Source: Candidatus Bealeia paramacronuclearis
Lineage (GTDB): Bacteria > Pseudomonadota > Alphaproteobacteria > UBA9655
Length of the DNA: 64,000 bases
Assembly: GCF_035607555.1 (NCBI RefSeq)
Contig: NZ_JAVHWZ010000001.1
Location: 1 to 64,000, forward strand
Reading direction: 5' to 3'
Positions 36,858 to 46,576 of the stretch are shown one piece after another; position 1 is the stretch's first letter; each line of letters opens with the position of its first letter. Under the pieces are notes generated by a model. The model saw only the letters and a program-made list of their open reading frames with translations. It ran no database searches and had not been told where the DNA came from. The position numbers and the translations under genes were made by a program.

Positions 36858-36945
36858 ACCTCATTCTACCTCTTGAGTCTCATTCTATATGAACTCCTAC
36901 ACGATAAAAAACTTGCCAAATTAAAACGTAACAACTAAATTAAAT

Positions 36946-36968
36946 ATGCGAAAAAATCGCATTTTTTA
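36946..36968 (+). terminator. Hairpin-T run just upstream of an exported-protein gene
   Basis: ATGCGA (36946-36951) pairs with TCGCAT (36957-36962), followed by T6. It lies about 26 bp before the ATG at 36995. It could stop read-through from the IS481 copy or act as a leader attenuator. Confidence 0.5.
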
Positions 36969-36994
36969 TTAAAATTTATTGAAAAGGTGTTTTC

Positions 36995-37687
36995 ATGTTA
37001 TCTAATTTATTTCAAAAAAAACTTCTTATGTCAGCAGCACTGGCAGTCTTAATTTGCAGCCCAGTTTATGGAATGATCCAAGACGACAGTGACGATGATG
37101 ATGGAAAATTTCCATCTTCCATCCCCAGCAAAAAACTGGATAATGGTAATACTTATATCAGTGCTAAACAACGTTTACAAAGTTGCCTAAAAAACTTTAA
37201 CGACGTCAACAAAACCTCACTCCCAAATTTGTTGTCAAAAGCAGAAATTGGTGACACCGAAAGTATCCAAAAAATTGCTTTTTTTCAAACTCAATTATCT
37301 CGACTTGAACTTTTGGGATATAAACCTCAAGGTTCTAAAAAAGACAAAACCATATCAAAACTAAACGAATTTTTTGAAAAAAATAATAATAGAGTTCAAA
37401 AAATTTTCAGTACAAAATTAGAAGAAGAAAACAATCAGTATAAAAAAGCTCAAACTCTTCCTAACCCGCAACCATTAACGTTTTTAGCAACTGATGGTTT
37501 TAGACTCGAAGTTATAAATATAGCTCATGAAATGTGGAAGCAGACAAAACAATCTATAAGTGAAAACTTAAAATCCTATGGAACTAGTGTTTTGGAAAAA
37601 ATAAAAATTGGAACAGATGAGGACAAGAAAAATTCCCTCTACTTAGAAAAAATCGTCGAGATATTAGAGGATGAGTTTGGTGCCTAA
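36995..37687 (+). CDS. Exported AT-rich protein, unknown function
   Basis: I do not recognise this 230-residue protein. A signal peptide (LLMSAALAVLICSPVYG) is followed by an acidic stretch with QDDSDDDDGKF and then largely helical, Lys/Asn/Glu-rich sequence. Only one cysteine is left in the mature part. Base composition is more AT-rich than the housekeeping genes nearby. The ATG has AAAAGGTG upstream. It is monocistronic, with a terminator after it. A secreted effector role is possible but nothing shows it directly. Confidence 0.7.
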   Translation: MLSNLFQKKLLMSAALAVLICSPVYGMIQDDSDDDDGKFPSSIPSKKLDNGNTYISAKQRLQSCLKNFNDVNKTSLPNLLSKAEIGDTESIQKIAFFQTQLSRLELLGYKPQGSKKDKTISKLNEFFEKNNNRVQKIFSTKLEEENNQYKKAQTLPNPQPLTFLATDGFRLEVINIAHEMWKQTKQSISENLKSYGTSVLEKIKIGTDEDKKNSLYLEKIVEILEDEFGA

Positions 37688-37707
37688 ATAGGTATTGATG
37701 CTTGCTT

Positions 37708-37737
37708 GCCCCCGGCTTCAAATCGGGGGCTTATTTC
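37708..37737 (+). terminator. Intrinsic terminator
   Basis: GCCCCCG (37708-37714) pairs with CGGGGGC (37724-37730), followed by a T-rich tail. It serves the 36995 gene. From here to alaS (37738-37963) I see no gene. Confidence 0.65.
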
Positions 37738-37963
37738 TAATTTCCCACGCTCTATGGGCTCTTTCCCGTCGTTCTCTACGCGCATGGCAGCAAGAGAGAA
37801 ACTTATACTCAATCAAAATGAAAATTGGTTATTGACACAAGTGCAAAAAATATAAGATTTAAAAAAATGATTCTATTTTTAATTGAAAGCTCCTACTTTT
37901 TTTTCTCTTATTAAAATAGAAATTGAAAAAATTATCTAGAAAAAGAAAATTAACGAAAATTCC

Positions 37964-40600
37964 TTAAGCCCGTAATCTTTCCTCAAGGCGTTTGAAAGCC
38001 TCAGGAATTCCTGACGCGTTAGGCCCTCCGGCTTGTGCTATATCAGCACGTCCGCCGCCACCTTGACCGCCCAAGGCAGGAGAGGCCTCGCGAATAAGAT
38101 CCACCGCACTAAAGCGGCTTGTGAGATCCGCGGTTACGCCCACAACAAGGGAAACTTTGCCTTCCGCATCACTGGCCACAACCACAATCCCCGATCGGAT
38201 TTCTTCTTTAAGACCATCCACGATAGGTTTTAAATCTTTAGCAGGAACGTCCTTGAGTTGACGGGAGACATAAGAAAAATCCCCAATTTTTTGAATGTCA
38301 GAACTACCTCCGGAAGCGCCGCCTTTGACGAGTTGTTGACGCATATTTTGAATATCACGCTCAAGCTTTTTCTTATCTTCCAAAAGTGCAGAGACTTTGG
38401 TTAGAACATCTGGAGTCTTCAAAATTTGGCAGAGGGAGGAAAGCGTTAATTCTTCCGCGCGGACGTAATCTTCGGCACGCTTTCCTGTCAGGGCCTCGAT
38501 GCGTCTCACGCCTGACGCAATCCCAATTTCAGAGATGATTTTGAAATAACCAATATCACCGGTGCGATCCACATGTGTTCCGCCACAGAGCTCTGTCGAG
38601 TAAGATCCTTCTTCAGAAATACCCATGGAAATGACGCGAACTTCATCACCATATTTCTCTCCAAAAAGTGCCAAGGCTCCTGTTTCAATGGCTTCATCTG
38701 CAGACATAAGTCTCACCCCAACCGGCGCATTTTTCCGAATTTGCGCATTCACATTGGATTCGATTTCTTCAATGTCTTGAAATGAGAGTCCTTTGGGATG
38801 ACTAAAATCAAAGCGCAAACGATCAGGTGCCACAAGAGAGCCTTTTTGTGTCACGTGAGATCCCAAAAGGGTACGCAAGGCTGTATGAAGCAAATGGGTG
38901 GCCGAATGATTGGCACGAAGAACACTACGGCGTTCAAGGTCGATGGAAAGATCCACAGATTGGCTGAGGCGAATTTCGCCTTCCAAAACGCGGCCCTGAT
39001 GAACGATAAGGTCACCTAATTTTTTGAGTGTATCTGTAATTTCAATTTTTCCAGAATCAGCGATAATGAGCCCGGTATCCCCCATCTGACCACCACCCTC
39101 TCCATAAAATGGGGTTTGATTGGTGATGATTGAGATGATATCTCCAGCTTTAGCCGAATTGATTTCTTGGCCACCTTGGATGAGGCTTAAAATATTTGCA
39201 CTGGCATGATCGCTCGCGTATCCTAGGAATTCAGTCGCACCATGCTTTTCGCGCAGATCAAACCAAAGTCCTTCGGTTTTGCTCTCGCCCGATCCAGCCC
39301 ACGCCTTGCGCGCTTCGGCTTTTTGGCGCTCCATGGCATCTTGAAAGCTGATTAAATCTACATTCCGGTTTTGTGTCTTCAAAACATCTTGCGTTAAATC
39401 GAGGGGAAAACCGTAAGTATCATAAAGTTTGAAGGCGACCTCTCCAGAAAGATTTGCTCCAGATTTCAGCGTTGCGGTTTCTTCCTCAAGAAGTTTGAGT
39501 CCCCGTTCCAACGTCTGACGGAAGCGTTTGTCTTCCAAAAGTAATGTTTCCACAATAAGGGGGTAAGCGCGATTAAGTTCAGGATAGGCCATTCCCATTT
39601 TTTCGATAAGGACAGGCACCAATTTGGCCAAAAGGGCATCTTTGTATCCCATCATCTGAACGTGGCGCATAGCCCTTCGCATAATCCGCCGCAAGACATA
39701 TCCACGCCCTTCATTGCTGGGAAGAACGCCATCAGCCATCAAAAAAGAAACAGCGCGTAAATGGTCGGCAATCACGCGATGGGAGGCCAAAGCAACGCCC
39801 TTTGCTTTCACTTTTGTAATTTCTTCAGAGGCTTCAATAATGGATTTGAAAATATCCGTATCATAGTTGTTGTGAACCCCTTGAAGAACAGCTGCGATGC
39901 GCTCAAGTCCCATCCCTGTGTCAATGGAAGGGCGTGGCAAGTTTACCAGTTCTTCAGGGGAAAGTTGCTCGTATTGCATGAAGACGAGATTCCAAATTTC
40001 AACGAAGCGATCCCCATCTGCGTCCGGACTTCCAGGAGGGCCTCCGGGGATGTGGGCTCCATGATCATAGAAAATTTCCGAGCAAGGGCCGCAAGGACCG
40101 GTGTCCCCCATGGTCCAGAAATTTTCGGCTTTGGAGGAAATCCGGATGATACGTTCATCATTAAGTCCTGAGATTTTTTTCCATAACGTGGCAGCATCCT
40201 CATCTTCCGCATAAACAGTCACAAGAAGTTTTTCTTGTGGAACTTTCCAGTCTTGAGTGATGAGATTCCATGCAAGAGAGATGGCCTCTTCTTTAAAATA
40301 ATCACCAAAAGAAAAGTTGCCAAGCATTTCAAAAAAAGTGTGATGACGAGCGGTGTATCCCACATTGTCGAGATCGTTATGCTTTCCCCCCGCTCGCACG
40401 CATTTTTGAGCGGTCGTAGCCGTTTTATACTCCCGTTTTTCAAGACCTGTGAAGACATTTTTAAATTGGTTCATTCCCGCATTGGAAAACATCAATGTGG
40501 GATCATTGTGCGGAACAAGGGAACCTGAGGGTACAATGGTATGACCATTCTTTTTAAAGTAATCTAAAAACTGGCTGCGAATTTCAACGGTAGTGAGCAT
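37964..40600 (-). CDS. alaS: Alanyl-tRNA synthetase
   Basis: This 878-residue class II synthetase is of normal length. The aminoacylation core starts at [19 protein letters not shown], with motif 2 near [13 protein letters not shown] and motif 3 near [12 protein letters not shown]. The editing domain has the zinc-binding [12 protein letters not shown] and [13 protein letters not shown]. The C-terminal domain with [16 protein letters not shown] is present. I chose the ATG at 40600; the frame extends 11 codons further but those residues do not fit. It lies downstream of recA, a common alphaproteobacterial order. Confidence 0.96.
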   Translation of the reverse strand: MLTTVEIRSQFLDYFKKNGHTIVPSGSLVPHNDPTLMFSNAGMNQFKNVFTGLEKREYKTATTAQKCVRAGGKHNDLDNVGYTARHHTFFEMLGNFSFGDYFKEEAISLAWNLITQDWKVPQEKLLVTVYAEDEDAATLWKKISGLNDERIIRISSKAENFWTMGDTGPCGPCSEIFYDHGAHIPGGPPGSPDADGDRFVEIWNLVFMQYEQLSPEELVNLPRPSIDTGMGLERIAAVLQGVHNNYDTDIFKSIIEASEEITKVKAKGVALASHRVIADHLRAVSFLMADGVLPSNEGRGYVLRRIMRRAMRHVQMMGYKDALLAKLVPVLIEKMGMAYPELNRAYPLIVETLLLEDKRFRQTLERGLKLLEEETATLKSGANLSGEVAFKLYDTYGFPLDLTQDVLKTQNRNVDLISFQDAMERQKAEARKAWAGSGESKTEGLWFDLREKHGATEFLGYASDHASANILSLIQGGQEINSAKAGDIISIITNQTPFYGEGGGQMGDTGLIIADSGKIEITDTLKKLGDLIVHQGRVLEGEIRLSQSVDLSIDLERRSVLRANHSATHLLHTALRTLLGSHVTQKGSLVAPDRLRFDFSHPKGLSFQDIEEIESNVNAQIRKNAPVGVRLMSADEAIETGALALFGEKYGDEVRVISMGISEEGSYSTELCGGTHVDRTGDIGYFKIISEIGIASGVRRIEALTGKRAEDYVRAEELTLSSLCQILKTPDVLTKVSALLEDKKKLERDIQNMRQQLVKGGASGGSSDIQKIGDFSYVSRQLKDVPAKDLKPIVDGLKEEIRSGIVVVASDAEGKVSLVVGVTADLTSRFSAVDLIREASPALGGQGGGGRADIAQAGGPNASGIPEAFKRLEERLRA

Positions 40601-40636
40601 AGAAAACGATCCTGATAAATTGGGTTCCAACACATC

Positions 40637-40666
40637 ATCCTGAGTTTTGTACTCAGGATTTTTTTG
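40637..40666. terminator. Hairpin between recA and alaS
   Basis: ATCCTGAG (40637-40644) and CTCAGGAT (40652-40659) pair; a T7 run follows on the plus strand. As an intrinsic terminator it points away from alaS, against the genes here, so it may block antisense transcription or be a plain hairpin in the recA-alaS leader. A second hairpin with CCAACCC/GGGTTGG lies near 40712-40739. Confidence 0.5.
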
Positions 40667-40747
40667 AGATGCTAAAATGATGAATTCAGCATGACAATGA
40701 CAACATTCTAACCAACCCCAGAATGACTCCAGGGTTGGGATTCGTAA

Positions 40748-41779
40748 TTAAGCAGCATCCTCATCCGCCACTGCGGCGGCTGTCAAGGCTTGCATCACAA
40801 GACCCGCATTCTCGCGGATTTTGTTTTCAATCTCTTGGCAGATTTTTGGATTTTCTCTCAAGAATGTCTTTGAGGCTTCGCGACCTTGTCCAATCCGTTG
40901 TGTACCATAGGAATACCACGCACCCGATTTTTCAACGATATCGGCTTTAACGCCTAAGTCCAAAATCTCACCAGTTTTAGAGATGCCCTCGCCGTACATA
41001 ATGTCAAATTCAACAACCTTAAAAGGCGGGGAGACTTTGTTTTTCACAACCTTCACACGGGTTTGATTTCCAACGACTTCGTCACGATCTTTAAGGGCGC
41101 CAATGCGACGAATATCCAAGCGCACGGACGCGTAGAATTTGAGCGCGTTTCCACCTGTGGTAGTTTCTGGATTTCCAAACATGATACCAATTTTTTGACG
41201 AATTTGGTTGATGAAAATCACCATACAATGAGTTTTGGAAATCGAACCTGTGAGTTTCCTCAAGGCTTGGCTCATCAAACGCGCTTGAAGCCCCACATGG
41301 ACATCGCCCATTTCTCCCTCAAGTTCCGCCTTGGGAACAAGGGCGGCTACTGAGTCGATGATCAAAACATCCACAGCGCCAGAGCGCACGAGGGTGTCGG
41401 CAATCTCAAGTGCTTGCTCACCAGCATCTGGCTGTGAGATTAAAAGCTCGTCCGTATTGACGCCCAATTTCCGGGCATAAACGGGATCAAGAGCATGCTC
41501 CGCATCCACAAATGCACATGTGCCGCCAGCTTTTTGCGCTTCGGCCACAACATGAAGTGCTAAAGTCGTTTTACCAGAGCTTTCAGGTCCATAAATTTCA
41601 ATGATACGACCTTTAGGAAGCCCCCCAATTCCAAGAGCCATATCAAGGCCCAAAGATCCTGTAGAAACGGCCTCAATATCCAAAATAGTATCTTGTTGCC
41701 CGAGCTTCATAATCGACCCTTTTCCAAAGGCCTTTTCGATTTGACTGAGGGCGGCCTCAAGGGCGCGTTGCTTGTCCAT
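40748..41779 (-). CDS. recA: Recombinase RecA
   Basis: This 343-residue RecA has Walker [10 protein letters not shown], the catalytic [10 protein letters not shown] segment, loop 1 [19 protein letters not shown] and loop 2 [21 protein letters not shown]. It is of normal length and shows no intein or break. It loads on single-stranded DNA made by AddAB, whose genes are also in this window. No clear alphaproteobacterial GTTC-N7-GTTC SOS box was found upstream. Confidence 0.97.
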   Translation of the reverse strand: MDKQRALEAALSQIEKAFGKGSIMKLGQQDTILDIEAVSTGSLGLDMALGIGGLPKGRIIEIYGPESSGKTTLALHVVAEAQKAGGTCAFVDAEHALDPVYARKLGVNTDELLISQPDAGEQALEIADTLVRSGAVDVLIIDSVAALVPKAELEGEMGDVHVGLQARLMSQALRKLTGSISKTHCMVIFINQIRQKIGIMFGNPETTTGGNALKFYASVRLDIRRIGALKDRDEVVGNQTRVKVVKNKVSPPFKVVEFDIMYGEGISKTGEILDLGVKADIVEKSGAWYSYGTQRIGQGREASKTFLRENPKICQEIENKIRENAGLVMQALTAAAVADEDAA

Positions 41780-41967
41780 AAACTCTCTCCTTATCGCAAA
41801 AATGCTTGAGTATATTTATTTCATACCTTGCCCCAGAACGCAACGGGGCGTGAAAGGGGAAAGTTACGATTACCTTATTTTATAGTCTCTAAAATGGTTC
41901 AAAACCCTTGTCTTCAATCAAAAAGCCTATGGACAGGAGGTTTCAAATTGTGTTTTAATAAAGAATA

Positions 41968-42369
41968 ATAAAAAAATTACTTCTTCTCACGGCACTTGCT
42001 CTCTCTTTACCTCTCTCTCTCGAGGCAACACTAGACGTTATCTATGAGACTGATGGTCTGCTTGAAGATCATAGAATTCGGAAAATAGTCTTTTTGTTTA
42101 TTCAAAACACAGAAAAAAATAAGCACAGATCAGACGTCTTTTTTGAAAATAAACTGAGTACACAGTCACAAACTCAAAGTGTAGATCTTATAAGAAACAC
42201 AGAATATACAACTCTTGTAAATTTCCAGGTAGATCCCTCTTATGCACAAAAGTGGTGGCACTGCTCCCCTGCTATCGTGAAAATTAATGACAAAACTAAA
42301 GCCGTAAAATTTAAGATACGAAATGATGTTCCCGCGAAAAACTCTTGCACAGTTGAGGTTATTGAATAA
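41968..42369 (+). pseudogene. Exported protein gene that has lost its start codon (ATG to ATA)
   Basis: The frame from 41968 encodes a typical signal peptide (KKLLLLTALALSLPLSLEA) and a mature beta-rich part of about 110 residues with two cysteines, ending KNSCTVEVIE. The codon where ATG is expected reads ATA, and no ATG, GTG or TTG lies between the in-frame stop at 41959 and the signal peptide. A TTG at 42094 would lose the signal peptide. It is either a recent pseudogene or uses a rare AUA start. Confidence 0.65.
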
Positions 42370-42383
42370 CAATCTATTACCTT

Positions 42384-42409
42384 AAGGCGTCAAGTATGGC
42401 GCCTTTATA
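42384..42409 (+). terminator. Weak intrinsic terminator
   Basis: AAGGCG (42384-42389) pairs with CGCCTT (42400-42405), followed by TATAC. It overlaps the end of trpS on the other strand, so it may serve both. Confidence 0.45.
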
Positions 42410-43400
42410 CCTTCTCAATACCAATAAGTTCATAAACATGTGTCATGTGGGTTTCGGCCAATTTTCGAGCATGAGCCCCTCCCCGCGCCAAAACTTGATC
42501 AATTTTTTCAGGATTCTCTAAAAGCTGAATCATTCTGGAGCGAATGGGAGAAATAACAGAAATCGTGAGCTCCGCCAAATCAGACTTCAGGGTTGAGAAA
42601 GAGGCCCCTTTGTATTTTTCAATCGTATCCTTTAAAGTCATCTCCGATAAGGCGCTATAGATGCTTAAGAGGTTTATGGCTTCAGGGCGTGCCTCCATGG
42701 ATTCAACAGTGTCTCCAATGGGTTCGGGATCGGTTTTGGCTTTTCGAATTTTGAGACGAATCGTCTCATCGTCATCACTCAAATTGATACGAGAATAATC
42801 GGATGGATCTGATTTGCTCATTTTGGACGTGCCATCACGAAGGCTCATAATGCGGGCGGATTCAGGGGGAATTACGGGCTCTGGGAGGACAAAATATTCC
42901 TCTTCATAATTGCGATTGAAGGCGCCGGCAATATCACGCGCAAGCTCCAAATGTTGCTTTTGATCCTCACCCACAGGGACGTGGGTAGCTTGATACAAAA
43001 GGATGTCGGCGGCCTGAAGAACCGGATAGGCATAAAGGCCTAAATTGGCCATGTCCTTTTGCTTTCCTGCTTTTTCTTTGAATTGGGTCATACGATTGAG
43101 CCATCCCAAAGGCGTCCCGCATCCTAAAATCCACGCGAGTTCTGTGTGCTGCATCACGGCACTTTGCGGGAATATAAAACTTTTCTCAGGATCAATGCCT
43201 GAAGCCATATAGGCGGCCGCAACAGATCTCACCGAGGCTTTTAATTCAGAAGCCTGAGGATGAGTTGTTAAAGAATGCAAATCCACAATTAAAAAAAGAC
43301 ATTCTCCCTGATCTTGCATTTTGACCCAATTTTTAATGGCGCCCAAATAATTGCCGAGATGAAAGCTTCCGGTGGGTTGAACCCCTGAGAGTATGCGCAT
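42405..43400 (-). CDS. trpS: Tryptophanyl-tRNA synthetase
   Basis: This 331-residue class I synthetase has the HIGH-like GSFHLGNYLG (residues 11-20) and the KMSKS loop near 195. PVGEDQKQHLELARDIA is also characteristic. The frame is intact and the length normal. It begins 14 bp after the stop of the downstream murJ paralogue, so the two are probably co-transcribed. Confidence 0.96.
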   Translation of the reverse strand: MRILSGVQPTGSFHLGNYLGAIKNWVKMQDQGECLFLIVDLHSLTTHPQASELKASVRSVAAAYMASGIDPEKSFIFPQSAVMQHTELAWILGCGTPLGWLNRMTQFKEKAGKQKDMANLGLYAYPVLQAADILLYQATHVPVGEDQKQHLELARDIAGAFNRNYEEEYFVLPEPVIPPESARIMSLRDGTSKMSKSDPSDYSRINLSDDDETIRLKIRKAKTDPEPIGDTVESMEARPEAINLLSIYSALSEMTLKDTIEKYKGASFSTLKSDLAELTISVISPIRSRMIQLLENPEKIDQVLARGGAHARKLAETHMTHVYELIGIEKV

Positions 43401-43414
43401 AATGATTCCTTAGT

Positions 43415-44956
43415 TTAAGAGGCAAAGCGTCCCTTGTAATCGTGAAAACGTGCAATTTTCAGAAGATAAGCTTGAATGAAAAAGGCTGCAAGCCCCGTAA
43501 TTACAAGTCCCATCACAGCACTTGCGCGCATTAATTCACCACCTTCATAAAAAGGCGCGAGAATGTCATTGAGACCCTCCAAAATCAAACCCGTCCCAAG
43601 ACACGCAAGTAAAAGACGAGGGAAGAACATGAGCAGTCGATTTTCAATCACGAGATGTCCTTTTCTCCATAATAAATATCCTAAAAGAAGAGCATTCACC
43701 CAGGCGGCGGCGGCTGTGGCCAAGGCAATTCCGATTTGCTTTAAACTTCCCATTAAAAGAAGGCTTAAGACGATATCCACCACAATTCCGGCTAAGGCCG
43801 TGTAAATTGGAGTTTTGGTGTCTTGGCGAGCGAAAAATCCCGTTGTGAAGACTTTAATCAAAACGTAAGCGGGAAGTCCTAACGCCAAGGCCATGAGAGT
43901 GTAGGCGGTTGAAAGAGAGTCCTCCGATCCAAAGGCTCCGCGCTCAAAAACGGCCGAAACCAAAGGATGGGCAATAAGAGTTAAGGCGAGCGTTGCGGGA
44001 AGGGTTAAAAACATCGAAAACTCAAGGGCAAGGTTTTGGCTCGCAGAAGCCTCATCCAAAGATCCCGCGCGAATTTGTTTGGACAAAAGCGGTAGAAGAG
44101 CTGTTGAAACCGCAACCCCAATCACACTTAAAGGCAATTGATTCAAGCGATCAGCAAAGTTGAGATAAGAAATGGCGCCGGTAGGAAGCCAAGAGGCAAT
44201 CCAACTGCCGATAAAAAGATTGATTTGGACGATCCCTGATCCAAAAGCGGCGGGGCCTAAAACCACAAAAAATTTCCTGACCTGAGGCGTCATTTGGGGA
44301 CGATGAAGGCGCAAATACATGCCTTTTTTAATAGCTGGGTATAAAACCCAAAGCCATTGGATCACACCACATGCCGTAACTCCAATCGCAAAAGCATAAC
44401 CGGCTGAGGAAAATTGAGCATGCAATCCAAAGACAATGGCAATAATGGCTAAATTTCCAACCATGGGCGAGGAAGCGACGGCCGCAAATCGATCAAAGGA
44501 ATTGAGGATTCCACTGTAAAGAGCCGTTAAGGAAATGAAGAAAATAAAGGGAAATGTGACGCGGCTAAATTCAATGGCGTAATAAAGTCGCTCTGGCGTT
44601 TTTTCAAATCCAGGAACCAATGCTGGCAAAAGGTAGGGCATGAAGAGCTCAACAATAAGAACCAGAACCAAAAGAATTGTGATTAAAAGGGTAAAAATTT
44701 GTTCGGCAAATGTCCTCGCCGCATCTTTGCCTTCTGTCGCAAGAAGCCCCGCAAAAAGCGGGACAAAGGAAGCATTAAAGGCCCCTTCTGCAAAAAGACG
44801 CCTGAAAAAAGATGGCAATTTAATGGCCACGACCAATGCATCCGAAGCCGCTCCTGCCCCCAAAAGCGAGGCCGTGAGAACCTCACGGACGAAGCCAGCA
44901 AGGCGGCTCCCCACTGTAAATCCACCAACAGTTAAAATGGAACGAATTAATTTCAT
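43415..44956 (-). CDS. murJ: Lipid II flippase MurJ, paralogue 1
   Basis: This 513-residue MOP-family flippase with about 14 membrane helices moves lipid II across the inner membrane. The conserved arginine regions SRLAGFVRE and FRRLFAEGAF are present, as is DRLNQLPLSVIGVAVSTALLP in the middle. It is a clear paralogue of the next gene upstream (45029-46576), which shares most motifs. It lies in the order murJ2-murJ1-trpS with 72 bp between the murJ copies. Whether both are active flippases cannot be told here. Confidence 0.93.
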   Translation of the reverse strand: MKLIRSILTVGGFTVGSRLAGFVREVLTASLLGAGAASDALVVAIKLPSFFRRLFAEGAFNASFVPLFAGLLATEGKDAARTFAEQIFTLLITILLVLVLIVELFMPYLLPALVPGFEKTPERLYYAIEFSRVTFPFIFFISLTALYSGILNSFDRFAAVASSPMVGNLAIIAIVFGLHAQFSSAGYAFAIGVTACGVIQWLWVLYPAIKKGMYLRLHRPQMTPQVRKFFVVLGPAAFGSGIVQINLFIGSWIASWLPTGAISYLNFADRLNQLPLSVIGVAVSTALLPLLSKQIRAGSLDEASASQNLALEFSMFLTLPATLALTLIAHPLVSAVFERGAFGSEDSLSTAYTLMALALGLPAYVLIKVFTTGFFARQDTKTPIYTALAGIVVDIVLSLLLMGSLKQIGIALATAAAAWVNALLLGYLLWRKGHLVIENRLLMFFPRLLLACLGTGLILEGLNDILAPFYEGGELMRASAVMGLVITGLAAFFIQAYLLKIARFHDYKGRFAS

Positions 44957-45028
44957 GGAATAGAAAACCTTTAATTTAGTAAATTCGAGAGTGTTTTATC
45001 CCGCCATGTCCTAAGATGCAATTTTTTA

Positions 45029-46576
45029 TTAACTCACCGCTTTGAAAAAAGATTTGATCTCGCTCATATCAATAGCCTTGATGAGATAGGAAATAATTCC
45101 AAAGATGATAAGTCCTGCGCTCACAAGAGTAATTAAAACCAAGAAGCGTGTAAAAAACACCCCTTCTAAAAATGACCAAAGGTGAACTTCAAGACCTATC
45201 AAAAATGCACCCATAATAAAGGTTGAAATGACAAGGCGGGGAATTCTTTCCCTAAGTCGCGTATCAATTTTAAAGCCCCCTGATTTATACAATTTTGTGG
45301 CCAAAAGTGTCGCATTAAACCAGGCGGCAATGGCTGTGGACAGCGCTAAGCCCACATAACTTAAAGATCCAATAAGAATGAGATTGAGGGTGAGATTCAA
45401 ACCCACCGCCATCATAGCCACTTTCACTGGCGTTTTTGTATCGTGTCGCGCAAAAAAAGATGTCGAGAAAACTTTGATCATGACATAAGCGGGAAGACCT
45501 ACGGAAAATGCTGCCAAAACATAAGATGTGGCGAGTGCATCTTCGGGAGTAAATGCGCCGCGCTCAAACAATATTTTCACCAAAGGATAAGACAAAACCA
45601 TCAAAGACATAGCAGCAGGTAATGTGATGGCCAGGACAAACTCGAGCGCACGATTTTGCGTTTCGTGGGCTTCCTCGTGACTTCCGGATTTCAGTTGCTT
45701 TGAAAGCTCGGGCAAAAGGGCGGTTGAAACCGCAATGCCAATGACGCCTAACGGCAATTGGTTGAGCCTGTCTGCATAAAAAAGATAGGAGACTGCACCT
45801 GTGGGGAGAAGGGACGCCAAGATGGTATCGATAAAAATATTGATTTGCACAACGCCTGCACCGACTGCTCCCGGGATTCCCAAACGAATGAGTTTTTTAA
45901 TATCAGGGGTCAGGCGTGGACGGGTGAATTTGATTTTAAAATCCTCACGCCATGTACTTAAATAAAGCCAACTCAATTGCAAAAAACCTGCCGAAAAAAC
46001 GCCCATAGCCATCGCGTCTCCTGGGTTTAATGCCCAAAAGGCCACCGCCAAAACGGCCCCAATCATTGTGATGTTGAGGATAATGGGAGAAGCTGCCGCA
46101 GCCCCAAATTTTCCCATGGAATTTAAAACACCGCTCAGCATGGCCGCTAAAGAAATAAACAAAATATAAGGAAAAGTGATGCGAGAAAGTTCAATAGCTA
46201 ATTGATATTTTTCAGGATCATTCAAAAAACCAGGGGCAATGAGCGTAATCACAAGGGGCATTCCCCCTTCAAATAAGAGTACAAACATGAATAGTATTAA
46301 AAAGAGACCGGAAAAGACTTGGTCCGCATAGGCTTTGGCTTGAATTTTTCCCGAAGTGACCAAAAGCCCTGAAAAAATAGGGACGAATGCCGCACTAAAG
46401 GCCCCTTCGGCAAAAAATCGCCGAAAAAAATTAGGAAGTTTAAAGGCCACAAAGAACGCATCCGTTGTGACATTTACACCTAAAAAAGCCGCAATCAAGG
46501 CGTCACGAACGAAACCCGAAATACGGCTTAAAAGCGTAAATCCACCAACGGTGGCAATGGACCGGAATAACTTCAT
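45029..46576 (-). CDS. murJ: Lipid II flippase MurJ, paralogue 2
   Basis: This 515-residue protein has the same fold and motifs as paralogue 1: SRISGFVRD, FRRFFAEGAFSAAFVP and DRLNQLPLGVIGIAVSTALLP. By eye roughly half of the residues match. The ATG overlaps the stop of an upstream exported-protein gene by 4 bp, so it is coupled to that pair. One copy may have a specialised substrate, such as another undecaprenyl-linked lipid. Confidence 0.93.
   Translation of the reverse strand: MKLFRSIATVGGFTLLSRISGFVRDALIAAFLGVNVTTDAFFVAFKLPNFFRRFFAEGAFSAAFVPIFSGLLVTSGKIQAKAYADQVFSGLFLILFMFVLLFEGGMPLVITLIAPGFLNDPEKYQLAIELSRITFPYILFISLAAMLSGVLNSMGKFGAAAASPIILNITMIGAVLAVAFWALNPGDAMAMGVFSAGFLQLSWLYLSTWREDFKIKFTRPRLTPDIKKLIRLGIPGAVGAGVVQINIFIDTILASLLPTGAVSYLFYADRLNQLPLGVIGIAVSTALLPELSKQLKSGSHEEAHETQNRALEFVLAITLPAAMSLMVLSYPLVKILFERGAFTPEDALATSYVLAAFSVGLPAYVMIKVFSTSFFARHDTKTPVKVAMMAVGLNLTLNLILIGSLSYVGLALSTAIAAWFNATLLATKLYKSGGFKIDTRLRERIPRLVISTFIMGAFLIGLEVHLWSFLEGVFFTRFLVLITLVSAGLIIFGIISYLIKAIDMSEIKSFFKAVS

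Larger units (their letters stand above)
35682..36901 (+). mobile_element. IS481-type insertion sequence, copy 2
   Basis: The left end starts TGTCCGAGTTCAGATAGAAG and the right end closes with GAACTCCTACA. The right end contains a partial tandem duplication (CTCTTGAACCTCATTCTAC followed by CTCTTGAGTCTCATTCTA), which makes this copy slightly longer than the first. No target duplication is visible. Confidence 0.8.

Noticed and set aside
37844-37870. TTGACA followed by TATAAG, resembling a promoter on the plus strand
   Set aside because: The spacing is only about 13 bp and no plus-strand gene follows before the end of alaS.
41780-41967. Possible SOS box upstream of recA
   Set aside because: I looked for GTTC-N7-GTTC on both strands and found no convincing match.
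44640-44963. Long antisense frames inside murJ
   Set aside because: They are Lys/Arg-rich shadow frames of the kind produced by membrane-protein codons read backwards.
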